A DNA stretch of 64,000 nt from Cristatella mucedo (taxonomy: Eukaryota > Bryozoa > Phylactolaemata > Cristatellidae). A program made the translations under genes and the position numbers. Positions 12,101 to 18,936 of this stretch are shown one piece after another (positions within the stretch are counted from its first letter, which is position 1; every line of letters begins with the position of its first letter). The notes beneath the pieces are model-generated. The model was not told the DNA's origin. It saw nothing but the letters and a program-made list of their open reading frames with translations, and ran no database searches. The stretch spans positions 887,001 through 951,000 of the forward strand of contig WPIO01000114.1 in assembly GCA_009760855.2 (NCBI GenBank). Direction: 5' to 3'.

Positions 12101-15100
12101 GTGCCATGCCAATCGGTTCTGCATGTCGTATTTGATTGGTAGGGCCAACACTCAAACGTGGGCTACCACCTATCGACAGTTTTGCTAAGGCTGCTTGCTT
12201 GGAAACTAAAAAATAACTGCCTTCACCAGATTCAACCAACAACAATTACAATAATATTAAGCTGTTTTAATAGTGAAGTAAACCAACTAAAGCTCAGTGC
12301 ACAAGCTGTACCATTAGTTGCAAGAGAAGCAATAACGAAGGGTTGATATTTTGCAAGGTAGCTTAGAAAAGCATGCAACAGCACAAAGGTACCTTGTTTA
12401 TATTCAAACTCAATTCAGTTGATGACTGATGCCAGAGGCAAGTCCAGATTTTCGGTGCATACAAACTGAAGGCCTGATCGTCAAATTGTCCAATTTATTG
12501 TGAGGAACAAAAATGGGGCTACAATTCAAGGATTGGGTTGTGCGGGATAAAATATATAATATAATTCATTTGTATAGATGACATGCATACAAATAATGGA
12601 TGTGCCAGTTCTAACAGATGGTTGACTAAAATGCTTGAGCCACCTGGATGAGGCTTGAGGTAAAGACACAGAGAAGAGAAGCAGCAGCTTTAACTTAATT
12701 AAATACATGCTTAGTAAGAGGAGGAAGCACTTACCCTGAACACGGCCGTCTGGGTACCGGCGGCCTCGAGTGCTACACTCTCCAGCACCCGTGCTGCAGA
12801 CCGGTGGTCGCCGATGGTGAGCCTGTGCTGCAACAGTGCCATCATCTGCTGAACAGCATTAGCCTTGATGTGTGTTCTCAGCAAAAGTGGTCTCTCTAAA
12901 TATTAAAGACACCAGTCAGACAGGCATGAATTTTGCAATGCTTAGAGAGAGCCCACTGACATGATCCTACTTTAGGCAGCTAGCCTATTAAGGATGCTGA
13001 CATATGGGTTTTATTTGGACCAAAGGCAGTCACTAACAAGAGCTTGCATGGATGGGGGATCACTACTGCAGCTAGGTCAGGCGACCACAGAGCACATCAG
13101 CTAAGGTAATAAACCTGCAGTAAACACTGCTCGGCCTGTCAGGGATTGCCACAGAGCTATTGGTAATTAACAGCCTCTGGATTATCAGGAAAAGTGGCAT
13201 GCAACATTTCCATAAAATTTGGTTTCTCTCAGCCCTACCAATATGTAATCTACTTATCTCCATCTGTAATTCCACATAGCCATTAAGACTAAGTGAATGC
13301 TTTGCGAAAGAAGTTTTTACTGTGCACTCAAAGCCTAAGCTACTTTTGATACTCACGCAGTAAAAAAAATACCGGCTGAGTAAACAGCCTCTTTTTTATA
13401 GCGACAGAAGAGCCTTTACGGCTATAACCACCACTTGCAGTGGCGATAAAGGATCGCCCACCATAGGATTCGAACCCACGACCTTAGGGCCGAGGTTGTG
13501 AAAAGCAACCACCTTACCTAGTAAGCCATCACGGCTCACCCAGTAGCCAACAGGCTTCATCTAACTCAACAATGAGATAGCATGAAGCATAGACAAATCA
13601 GGAGGGCAGTTGAGGTAATTAAACAGCACGAAAATTGCAGCTCATGACAGCTGGAAAAGATGAGCCACAGTCAGCAACAAGAGGATAGATGTAATTGCCT
13701 AAGAATGGCAAAGAGTTCCACAGTCTAGGACCTGCAGGACAAAAACTTCTGCCACCAACGGTCTTTGGGGGCAAGCATTGAATGGCTTATTAATATGGAA
13801 GACCTGGGAGTACAAGGAGACTAAAACTGGTGTAGCAGTTTAGCTAGGTATTAAGGAGCCAAGCCATGGCAACCCTTGTGGGTCATCGTAAGAGCTTACT
13901 CTGTATCGGTTGATCAACTGGGAGCTGTCGAAACTCGGGACATCAAAGGAGACACGTGGCTGGGCCTCTCGGACTTGTTAACTAGTCTTGCAGCCATATT
14001 TATCACCGGCTTCGTGGGCCTAATGGCTCCTTTCGCTAGCCCAGCCGAAATGGAATAGTATTAATCCAGCCTCAAGAGAATTTGGGATCTTGCTTGATCG
14101 TCGGACACCATATAGGCATACAGACTACATAAGTATTGGTTTAAAGCCTTCGATAGAACTCTCAAAGTCTACGCAGCATTTGAGTCTATGACAACCAAGA
14201 AACTGGACCTCAAACCAAAATATAAGTGACAAGTATAGTCGATCAGTAGTGAGCCAAGCAAGTGAGTTGCACAGGAATAAAAATATAGCATGGCTACAAA
14301 AAAGTAACAGTGTCAAACAGAATTACAGATGTTCATATTGTTCCACTAGAACTTTGGTGGTGCATCCCACAGAATCCCAAAGTGGGTAATTGGTCGGCCT
14401 AGTGTCCTCCGTCTTTGAGGGCTTGGACACATTTTTATGGTACATAGCATCGAATTTGTTACTTTTTTTTCTAGCCTAACATGTTTGAAAATTCAGCCAG
14501 ACTTTTGTAGACTCTTCAAGGACTTCATAAGGTCGACATCACAGCTAATGTTGCACCAAAAGATAGTTAATGTTGGCACGATGCCATTGTTGCACCTAAA
14601 GATTGTTAATGTTGGCACGATGCCATTGTTGCACCTAAAGATTGTTAATGTTGGCACAATGGTATTGCAATCATTCCAACATGTTTTGTCTGTTGAAAGG
14701 CATATTATGCACAAAATATACTGCTTGACTCATGGTTGACCCATTTTTGGGCCTTTACCTGTTAAACTAAATTATAAGCTGTTCTAATATCTTAAGTGGG
14801 TGCTGAGATTTCTGTCTGTAAATCCATAAAAGAAAAAGAATGTGTAGGTGCTAGCTAGCAAGCTTTCCATAACCCACAAAAAAAGCCATATGTGCACCTT
14901 TTGGTGAAAATATGTTAGCCGGAAAACTCAACATTGTGCAAACATAATGATAACAATAATGCACTTGATAAAGCGCCCTCAGAGAACTCAATCTCTCTCT
15001 AGGCGCTTTACATTTGCTACAAATGGAAATACAATTGAATAGTGAGTATTATCATGCTTGATAAACAAACAAAATGAATAATATGGTTAGGGGTGACATG

Positions 15101-18100
15101 CACAGGGTCAGCATGCAAATGCGGTTAGTGGCAGCATGCACAGTGTCAGCACCCATAAGCACATGAAGGACGAATCACAGGGACCCACTAAATGCTGTCC
15201 TAAATAGGTGTGTTTTTAAGTTCTTTTTAAATGTGGTCAGGTCAGGGGATGTTGTGACGCAGGTCGGGAGGGAGTTCCAGGCTTTGGGAGCATACGAACT
15301 AAATGCACGGTCTCCAAAGGATTTGAGGTTTGTATGAGGTATTTGTAATAATAATAATAATAATAATATTGCACTTGATAAAGCGCCCTCAGAGAACTTA
15401 ATCTCTTTCTAGGCGCTTTACATTTGCTGCAAAGTGATACGCAATAGAATAGTAAGTAAAATCATGCTTGAAAAAAACAAAATGAATAACATGGTTAGGG
15501 GTTACATGCACTGGGTCAGCATGCAAATGTGGTTAGTGGCAGCATGAACAGTGTCAGCACGCATAAGCACATCGAGGACGAATCACAAGGACCCACTAAA
15601 NGGGTAGTATCTCTGAAAGATAGGCTGGAGCCATAGAATGAAGAGACCTAAAAGTGAGCGACAAAACCTTGAAGTCAATCCGTTGCTTGACTGGTAACCA
15701 GTGCAGGTCGGCGAGAAGTGGAGTAATGTGGCAACTGCGACGCTCACGGCAGACAAGCCTAGCTGCAGAGTTTTGCACCAGCTGCAATCGCCTGATCGCA
15801 CATGCTGGTAGGCCAGTAAGCAGTGAGTTGCAGAAGTCGAGACGAGATGTCACGAATGCATGGACCAACTTGGACGTGGTATCCTTATCTAAACAAGCAA
15901 ATTGTAGACTGTTGGATTCCGAAAAGCGGGAGGTACGATGCTTGGCCTGATGGGGTAGTATATCTGACAGATAGGCTGGAGCCATAGAATGAAGTGACCT
16001 AAAAGTGAGCGACAAAACCTTAAAATCAATCTGTTGCTTGACTGGCAGCCAGTGCAGGTCGGGGAGAAGTGGTGTAATGTGGCAACTGCAATGCTCACGA
16101 CAGACAAGCCTAGCTGAGGAGTTTTGCACCAGGTGCAATCACCTGGTCGCAAATGCTGGTAGGCCAGTAAGCAGCGAGTTGCAGATGGAAAGTGAGTGAC
16201 GATGGCAGTCGAGGAGGACAGCTACACGAAATAAGCAGCTCATAAAGGTGGTAAAGGCTGTAACGGACTTCATAGCAGAAGAGACGATGCCATATTGCAA
16301 GAACTGTGGGAGTGACTTCCAAAGTCTAAAGTGCTGAAATCTGTACACCAGCTCAGAGAGGCATGAAGTAGACAAGATCCAATATTGCTTGAAGACCACA
16401 AAGAAAGGTACAATAGGAAATAAAAAACAATATTAATAATAATAATAAATGTGTATAGTGCATTCAGAGAACTTAATATATTTCTAGGCACTTTGCAGAT
16501 GCTTTAAAGAAAGCATGATCAAATGAGTAGTGGTAACATTCCCAATGTCCTCAAGCATGACTTTGTAAGATTTGACATGCACAGGATGGACATGCACTGG
16601 ATGGACATGCACTGGATGGACAGATATGGTTAGTAGTAGTAGGCTCAGTTTCAGCATGCATATGCACACAAAAGACCAATCCAAGGACTCACTAAATTCT
16701 GTAATAAAAAGGCTTCTTTTAAATGCCAACATTCCTTTTTGCAGAACAAAGACCATGTGCACATAGCTGTCATGACCAATGTCTCAAGGAGCAGGGACAG
16801 GCGCATGGATACCAAATTTTGCGAAAGGGGTACAAATATAGACACAGATCTGTCCAAGGCATGTGTACCCTGCACATGCATATGTGCTGATGGAGCAAAC
16901 ATTCCATATAAATGCGCCCACATGCACAAGCAAACAAACATTCAAAGTAGCTTTTTACAGCTGAAGTAGCAAGCACTTTGACACGATCACTATACGAAGA
17001 TTATCGAAGAGAGAACTTTCGGGGGAGGGGCACTGAAGTAAATTGATAAGAAATCAATTCCTTCTATATGGGGGGAAGCTTCAGTCGGTGGAGAATGAGC
17101 TTGATATCTACTCATTCAGGGTCTGCCTCAGACAGGCCAACGGTGGGCGTTTCGTGCCTAGAAAGAGATTTAGTTCACTGAGGGGGCTATACCAATGTAG
17201 TGCTATTATTAATACCCACATGATGTCAACTCCCAAGAGCCTCTGCCAAGGCCTTGCTAAGTGGCCAGCCACTAGCCGATGGGTGCATCCATGAGTCTAG
17301 TGTTTTGCTACTAGCTGCTGCTCGGTTTTTGCTCTGCTTCAAAGAAGCATTTGCATGTCAGACAGGGGGCAGTCGTCCACGGTAGTAAGTTGACAAGGAT
17401 TCGGGCCAGCACGAGGGGAGAGCTGGAGCTACTGTAACCAAAACTCAGCTTGAAGCCTCAGTCTGCAGCTGATGGCTGGACGCAGCAGCAGCTTACTACC
17501 TCTCGTGAGGCTGGGTATGCCTTTTTACGCTGGACCTGCCGAAGGCATGTGGAATCTGCATAGCCCGAAGTATGCACATAAGCACACATATTTAAGAGAG
17601 TTTCGGTCTCTATTGGCTGTCTGGCAGTCCTTTGAAACTAGAGTTAAGACCGTGGATACCAAGCGGACCAGAACTGAAAAGCTGCTGAAATGACTGATTT
17701 TCTTAAAGAAGCCAAACGAGTCAAATCTAAGAGCTTTACACTGTGCCGCCATATCAATAGGCTAGAGTTTTAGAAAAATCCCCGCAGCCAATAGAAATTC
17801 TCAGCTTAGCATGCAGCCATGCACACAAGCTGTGTACATAGACAAGCAGCTTAAAATCATGTGGAAGCGATGAGGGTATAACATCGGGAATCAGACACCG
17901 AATCACGCATAAAGCCGCATTGAAACTTCTCCGCACAATTCTCCTAGTCTCCCACCGAAGGCAGCCGCAACTAAGCACGTACATCGTGTAACCATGCACT
18001 ACTACAACACTCAAAACGCTCTGGGAAGTACACATCTACAGAGTAGTCTGGACATTACCCACCTGTAGCAGCCGCATACTTGGCCCGGAGCTCGTCTAGC

Positions 18101-18381
18101 CAGCCTCGCAGGGCAGAGCCATCGTGAAGGATAACATCAAGAAGCTTTACCTACGACACAAGCAGAAGCTTAACTAGCAGCCGGTGCGGCAGACGAGCTT
18201 CACACTCTGCAGCTTGAGAGAGCTACAGAGTACTTCAGTGGACTTGCCTCGTAGACCAGCACTATATGGCCCCATAACTATCAGCTAACTTCCAGGTATA
18301 CATCCGCAAGAGACTTCAAGCGTGTCGCCACGTCCTCGAATGGCTGGCGTGAAAGAAAAGACTTACCAAAGTTTCAGTCAT
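1360..18381 (-). CDS. TAF1A: TAF1A-like subunit of RNA polymerase I factor SL1, 5' part (six exons)
   Basis: Six exons join with matching phases: 18381-18367, 18150-18063, 12895-12735, 4826-4762, 2769-2658 and 1419-1360. Every intron has GT donors and AG acceptors. The joined frame is open for 167 residues from the ATG at 18381 and continues beyond the left edge. The predicted protein is helical. It has an ALLQ..L..GDHRSAARVL helix pair in exon 3, then AGFEVMF in exon 4, then LEHVFYLL....LHDALDAL in exon 5. This order and spacing resemble the N-terminal half of vertebrate TAF1A as I recall it (about 450 residues in total). TAF1A works in the nucleolus with TBP, TAF1B, TAF1C and TAF1D to load RNA polymerase I on rDNA promoters. 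The exon structure is seen directly; the family name is an inference from that pattern. Confidence 0.62.
1680..1880 (-). mobile_element. hAT transposase C-terminal fragment
   Basis: The minus-strand frame is open for 66 residues and contains LTVASEQSFSNIGFIHTEMK followed by NRLAAQGHAKLVF. That is the layout of the hAT dimerisation domain (an SxE-SFS block, then NRL, then a KL.F helix). The rest of the transposase is not recognisable, so this is a dead fragment lying in a TAF1A-like intron. Confidence 0.55.
1955..2074. repeat. (AC)n microsatellite
   Basis: About 118 bp of AC repeat with interspersed ACAG and ACGC variants at its left end. The poly-Thr/His and poly-Cys/Val frames over it are artefacts. 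Confidence 0.98.
2165..2216. repeat. (GT)n microsatellite
   Basis: About 50 bp of GT repeat with GTGC variants, 90 bp from an (AC)n tract, so the two can pair as an imperfect hairpin. Confidence 0.95.
2658..2769 (-). CDS. TAF1A: TAF1A-like exon 5
   Basis: This 112-nt exon has acceptor AATCATTGCAG and donor GTAAGT. It is phase 2 in and phase 0 out, and encodes QLKHLSNAYNSKLVVLEH then VFYLLTNDFKLHDALDALA. The L..LEH..YLL...LHDA pattern is TPR-like and matches the corresponding part of TAF1A. Confidence 0.78.
2770..3260. other. Intron 4 of the TAF1A-like gene, proximal part
   Basis: No repeat family or exon recognised. Short plus-strand frames here lack any resemblance or splice context. Confidence 0.4.
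3262..3500. repeat. Fold-back pair of L2-A tails, second copy
   Basis: The arms at about 3272-3358 and 3387-3470 are inverted copies of the L2-A terminal region. They extend inward to a GGTTAGTGG / CCACTAACC pair and leave a loop of 28 nt. The right flank ends in an (ATT)n-like tract. Arm divergence is about 15-20 percent by eye. Confidence 0.8.
3500..4761. other. Intron 4 of the TAF1A-like gene, distal part
   Basis: Overlapping 130-residue open frames occur on both strands at 3556-3965. Neither has family resemblance or the phase needed to join the gene. Nothing else is recognised. Confidence 0.4.
4762..4826 (-). CDS. TAF1A: TAF1A-like exon 4
   Basis: This 65-nt exon has acceptor TTATTTTGCAG and donor GTAAGC. 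It is phase 0 in and phase 2 out, and encodes AGFEVMFNLGHESTAALEQL. Its phases are exactly those needed between exons 3 and 5. The G-x-E-V-x-F motif is one of the features that suggested TAF1A. Confidence 0.75.
5012..5290 (+). mobile_element. L2-A 3' fragment
   Basis: It matches the C-terminal block (TATGCTCCCAAAGTCTGGAA) and the GGTGGGTCC UTR of L2-A, with stops in all frames. It lies in intron 3 of the TAF1A-like gene. Confidence 0.75.
5550..6593 (+). mobile_element. L2-A 3' half, degenerate
   Basis: It starts just after the YADD region (the CTCTCAACTC.CTTGCTGCATG block) and runs through the C-terminal domain and 3' UTR to the AAAGAGATTTGAGTTCTCTG tail and (ATT)n at about 6575. The reading frame is shifted several times. 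Confidence 0.82.
6594..7215 (+). mobile_element. L2-A 3' fragment abutting the previous copy
   Basis: It begins at the CAGCTGGCACAAAACTC block immediately after the (ATT)n of the preceding copy and ends in a degenerate ATTATTATTAGTAGTAG tract. Insertion at the (ATT)n of an older copy is the simplest explanation. Confidence 0.75.
7216..8785 (-). mobile_element. L2-A 3' half, reversed, interrupted by SINE1
   Basis: Reverse complement of the L2-A tail, UTR, C-terminal domain and the region just after YADD. It is split at 8312 by a SINE1 copy. It lies tail to tail with the plus-strand copy ending at 7215, so the two form a large inverted repeat. Confidence 0.8.
8313..8491 (+). mobile_element. 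SINE1 (tRNA-derived) with target-site duplication
   Basis: The tRNA-like head has an A box (TGGCTCACTAGG) and a B box (GGCTCGAATCC), then a unique body and the 3' end AGAGGCTGTTAAATCAGCTA. It is flanked by TAGAGCTG at 8305-8312 and 8492-8499, an 8-bp target-site duplication inside L2-A sequence. This copy defines the family ends for the window. Confidence 0.9.
8978..9046. repeat. (GT)n microsatellite
   Basis: About 66 bp of nearly perfect GT repeat. Confidence 0.98.
9099..9170. repeat. (GT)n microsatellite, second tract
   Basis: About 68 bp of GT repeat, separated from the previous tract by 50 bp containing GAGT repeats. Confidence 0.97.
9443..11527 (+). CDS. L2-clade reverse transcriptase ORF (partial, in-frame deletion)
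   Basis: The frame is uninterrupted to the stop at 11527 and carries the catalytic YADD. A full L2 ORF2 would also have an N-terminal apurinic-type endonuclease, which is absent. The ATG at 9443 lies in flanking DNA and is unlikely to be a real start. Openness over more than 600 codons suggests this copy inserted recently. Confidence 0.8.
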   Translation: MYAPHCLVKRKCVKRTRHKNNSNNRRHASRKLCPDGYTGIVYHNGKPKFIELLASKKMQIAAECTVELSRKLHDLNYMTVHRQAYEDYCRSYQSILAKAKSSFYRNIVESQMHNPKMLMSTINHLLKCSQVSSLPDDPCDDLADRFSRFFVQKIDKIRESIPAMTTFPLECCSSVPGCASTSAFKQVTSDVVLKLISQSKKTASPLDPIPTVLLLRCIDLLLPCITNIINMSLAKKATLDQENLSNYRPVSLLPFLSKTLERVVADQLNSYIETSHLASKFQSGFRANHSTESALLRVYNDLLRNADMGRVSLLVLLDLSAAFDTIDHKVLLERLSSRLGITGTALQWFRSYLSGRLQSVDVNGQRSSEVPLKYGVPQGSVLGPVLFTVYTLPLADVIAKHNLGFHFYADDTQLYLCFDPSQPSSTSNSLNSLAACIDDIRSWMAANFLKLNDDKTNLLVMGKPSVIQKLERLTFKIGSASISPVASARNLGVIFQSDLSLDDHISSTVKSAYFQLHNIAKIRACLDKDTTSKLVHAFVTSRLDFCNSLLTGLPACAIRRLQLVQNSAARLVCRERRSCHITPLLADLHWLPVKQRIDFKVLSLTFRSLHSMAPAYLSDILPHQAKHRTTSFSESNSLEIPRTNLKSFGDRAFSSYAPTAWNSLPTCIRTSPDLTTFKRNLKTYLFRTAFSGSL
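9676..11768 (+). mobile_element. L2-A retrotransposon, best-preserved copy
   Basis: A 5'-truncated L2-clade non-LTR retrotransposon. An open frame at 9443-11527 encodes 694 residues; the first 78 or so are flanking sequence read in frame. Reverse transcriptase blocks follow in order: YRPVSLLPFLSKTLERVV (near residue 245), QSGFRANHSTESALL (near 285), LLDLSAAFDTIDH (near 316), YGVPQGSVLGPVLF (near 375) and FHFYADDTQLYL (near 405). A C-terminal domain ends WNSLPTC....FSGSL. The 3' UTR ends CTAGAAAGAGATTAAGTTCT and an (ATT)n-like tract. Compared with the minus copy at 42.6-44.8 kb it lacks about 45 nt before the YRPVSLL block, an in-frame loss. The endonuclease is missing, so it cannot move itself. 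It lies in intron 3 of the TAF1A-like gene on the opposite strand. Confidence 0.93.
11769..12375. other. Intron 3 stretch with no recognised feature
   Basis: Contains a short G run at 11856-11866 and no frame or repeat I can identify. Confidence 0.4.
12376..12500 (-). mobile_element. Possible L2-A C-terminal scrap
   Basis: The minus-strand translation includes DDQAFSLYAPKIW, close to the L2-A block DHAFSSYAPKAWNSLP. It is too short and diverged to bound well. Confidence 0.4.
12735..12895 (-). CDS. TAF1A: TAF1A-like exon 3
   Basis: This 161-nt exon is phase 1 in and phase 0 out, with acceptor ATATTTAG and donor GTAAGT. It encodes 53 whole codons containing RPLLLRTHIKANAV and GDHRSAARVLESVALEAAG, an amphipathic helix pair. 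Intron 2 is 5.2 kb and full of L2 and SINE copies. Confidence 0.78.
13371..13540 (-). mobile_element. SINE1 copy
   Basis: Reverse complement of the SINE1 body and head, with B box complement GGATTCGAACCC and head complement CCATCACGGCTCACC. CAGTA occurs on both sides (13358-13362 and 13541-13545) and may be a short target duplication. It lies in intron 2 of the TAF1A-like gene. Confidence 0.88.
13570..14110 (-). mobile_element. L2-B C-terminal region, reversed
   Basis: The minus strand reads TVGGRSFCPAGPRLWNSLP, then on the other side NMAARLV and SHVSPL. These are landmarks of the second L2 subfamily, also seen at 28.0-28.9 kb. The frame is broken. Confidence 0.7.
14111..14944. other. Intron 2 stretch around the minisatellite
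   Basis: Outside the 39-bp repeat no exon or mobile element is recognised. Confidence 0.4.
14549..14660. repeat. 39-bp minisatellite, 2.8 copies
   Basis: Copies begin at 14549 (partial), 14581 and 14620. The unit contains TTGCACCTAAAG then TTAATGTTGGCAC. Copies differ by one to three bases, so the duplication is recent. Confidence 0.9.
14945..15343 (-). mobile_element. L2-A 3' end, reversed
   Basis: Starts with the complement of the L2-A tail (TTGATAAAGCGCCCTCAGAG) and covers the UTR into the C-terminal coding region, where it stops at the (ATT)n complement of the next copy. Confidence 0.85.
15344..16190 (-). mobile_element. L2-A 3' region, reversed, rearranged and containing an N
   Basis: A second minus-strand L2-A begins with (TAA)n at 15346. 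At 15601 there is a single N, after which about 280 bp of expected sequence is missing. The C-terminal coding segment then appears twice, at 15602-15897 and 15945-16190, with near-identical blocks. The N marks an assembly join; the doubled segment may be a real duplication or a collapse error. Confidence 0.8.
16230..16400 (-). mobile_element. Possible fragment of another L2-like C-terminus
   Basis: The minus strand reads FQHFRLWKSLPQFLQYG, similar in layout to the WNSLP block that ends L2 ORFs but different from L2-A and L2-B. Weak. Confidence 0.3.
16428..16735 (-). mobile_element. L2-A 3' UTR, reversed, with a short tandem repeat
   Basis: Complement of the tail and UTR. A 15-bp unit (ATGGACATGCACTGG) is repeated about three times at 16574-16622, expanding the GCATGT motif that is part of the L2-A UTR. 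Confidence 0.75.
16736..17151. other. Intron 2 stretch with no recognised feature
   Basis: Short frames only. Confidence 0.4.
17152..17215 (+). mobile_element. L2-A tail fragment
   Basis: GTGCCTAGAAAGAGATTTAG then TTCACTGAGGG and a short ATTATTAAT end; only the terminal 65 bp of the family are present. Confidence 0.7.
17216..18062. other. Intron 2 stretch near exon 2, no recognised feature
   Basis: Moderate GC, non-repetitive by eye, with no exon of fitting phase. Confidence 0.4.
18063..18150 (-). CDS. TAF1A: TAF1A-like exon 2
   Basis: This 88-nt exon lies between a pyrimidine-rich acceptor ending CGTAG and a GTGGGT donor. It is phase 0 in and phase 1 out, and encodes VKLLDVILHD then a GWLDELRAKY helix. 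Intron 1 is only 216 bp. Confidence 0.72.
18367..18381 (-). CDS. TAF1A: TAF1A-like exon 1 (start codon)
   Basis: This 15-nt coding part reads MTETL and ends in phase 0 before a GTAAGT donor at 18366-18361. The ATG has G at -3 and A at +4. It was chosen because exon 2 continues it in frame and no other ATG joins exon 2. Confidence 0.65.
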
Positions 18382-18547
18382 AACAAACGCACGCTCGACC
18401 GGTCCGGAACAGGATATCCGGTAATATCACAGCGAATACAGTAATTTGGGGGATTGTTCCTCAGTGGACCGACTGCTGAGTAGTCTTGTTGGACTTGAGA
18501 TGACCAGTCAGTAATTTTCTGTTTCGGGAACTACATGCTTACTAATT
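18382..18547. promoter_or_regulatory. Putative bidirectional promoter
   Basis: This 166-bp gap separates the TAF1A-like ATG (minus) from the ATG of a divergent first exon (plus). It has no TATA box near either start. A CCGGAA core at 18404-18409 is the kind of ETS-factor site common in housekeeping bidirectional promoters. That function is inferred from layout only. Confidence 0.4.
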
Positions 18548-18745
18548 ATGGCTTTAGCTGCGCAAGCTGCATGCTTACTTCAGCGTTCAGCGTTGCGACT
18601 GCTGTACGCCGCTGCTTCTGCATATTTCCTTACTACATCTTATGGAGAGGTTCGTGACGCTCTTAGCTGTCTGTGCAGACTGCACCGCATGCGCGATTTC
18701 GCTTGTTTACCTTCCGAGCGTTTTATCAGACGCCAACTATTTAAG
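18548..18745 (+). CDS. Candidate first exon of a divergent gene, unrecognised
   Basis: An ATG with a strong context (A at -3, G at +4) opens 66 codons that end at a GTTAGT donor (18746) in phase 0. The product is helical and basic toward its end (LLQRSALRLLYAAASAYF, then LPSERFIRRQLFK). The spacing of the LLYAA helix to RRQLFK recalls the part of Rpr2/Rpp21/SNM1 proteins (RNase P and MRP subunits) just before their zinc-binding cysteines, but no cysteine exon was found downstream. I do not assign a function. An (AG)n tract and copia remains lie in the presumed intron. Confidence 0.42.
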
Positions 18746-18814
18746 GTTAGTAACCCCGTCTTTTACTCGAATATGACATGTATTCGTTCACCAGGCAACC
18801 GCTAGGGGTAGAAC

Positions 18815-18936
<122 letters not shown>

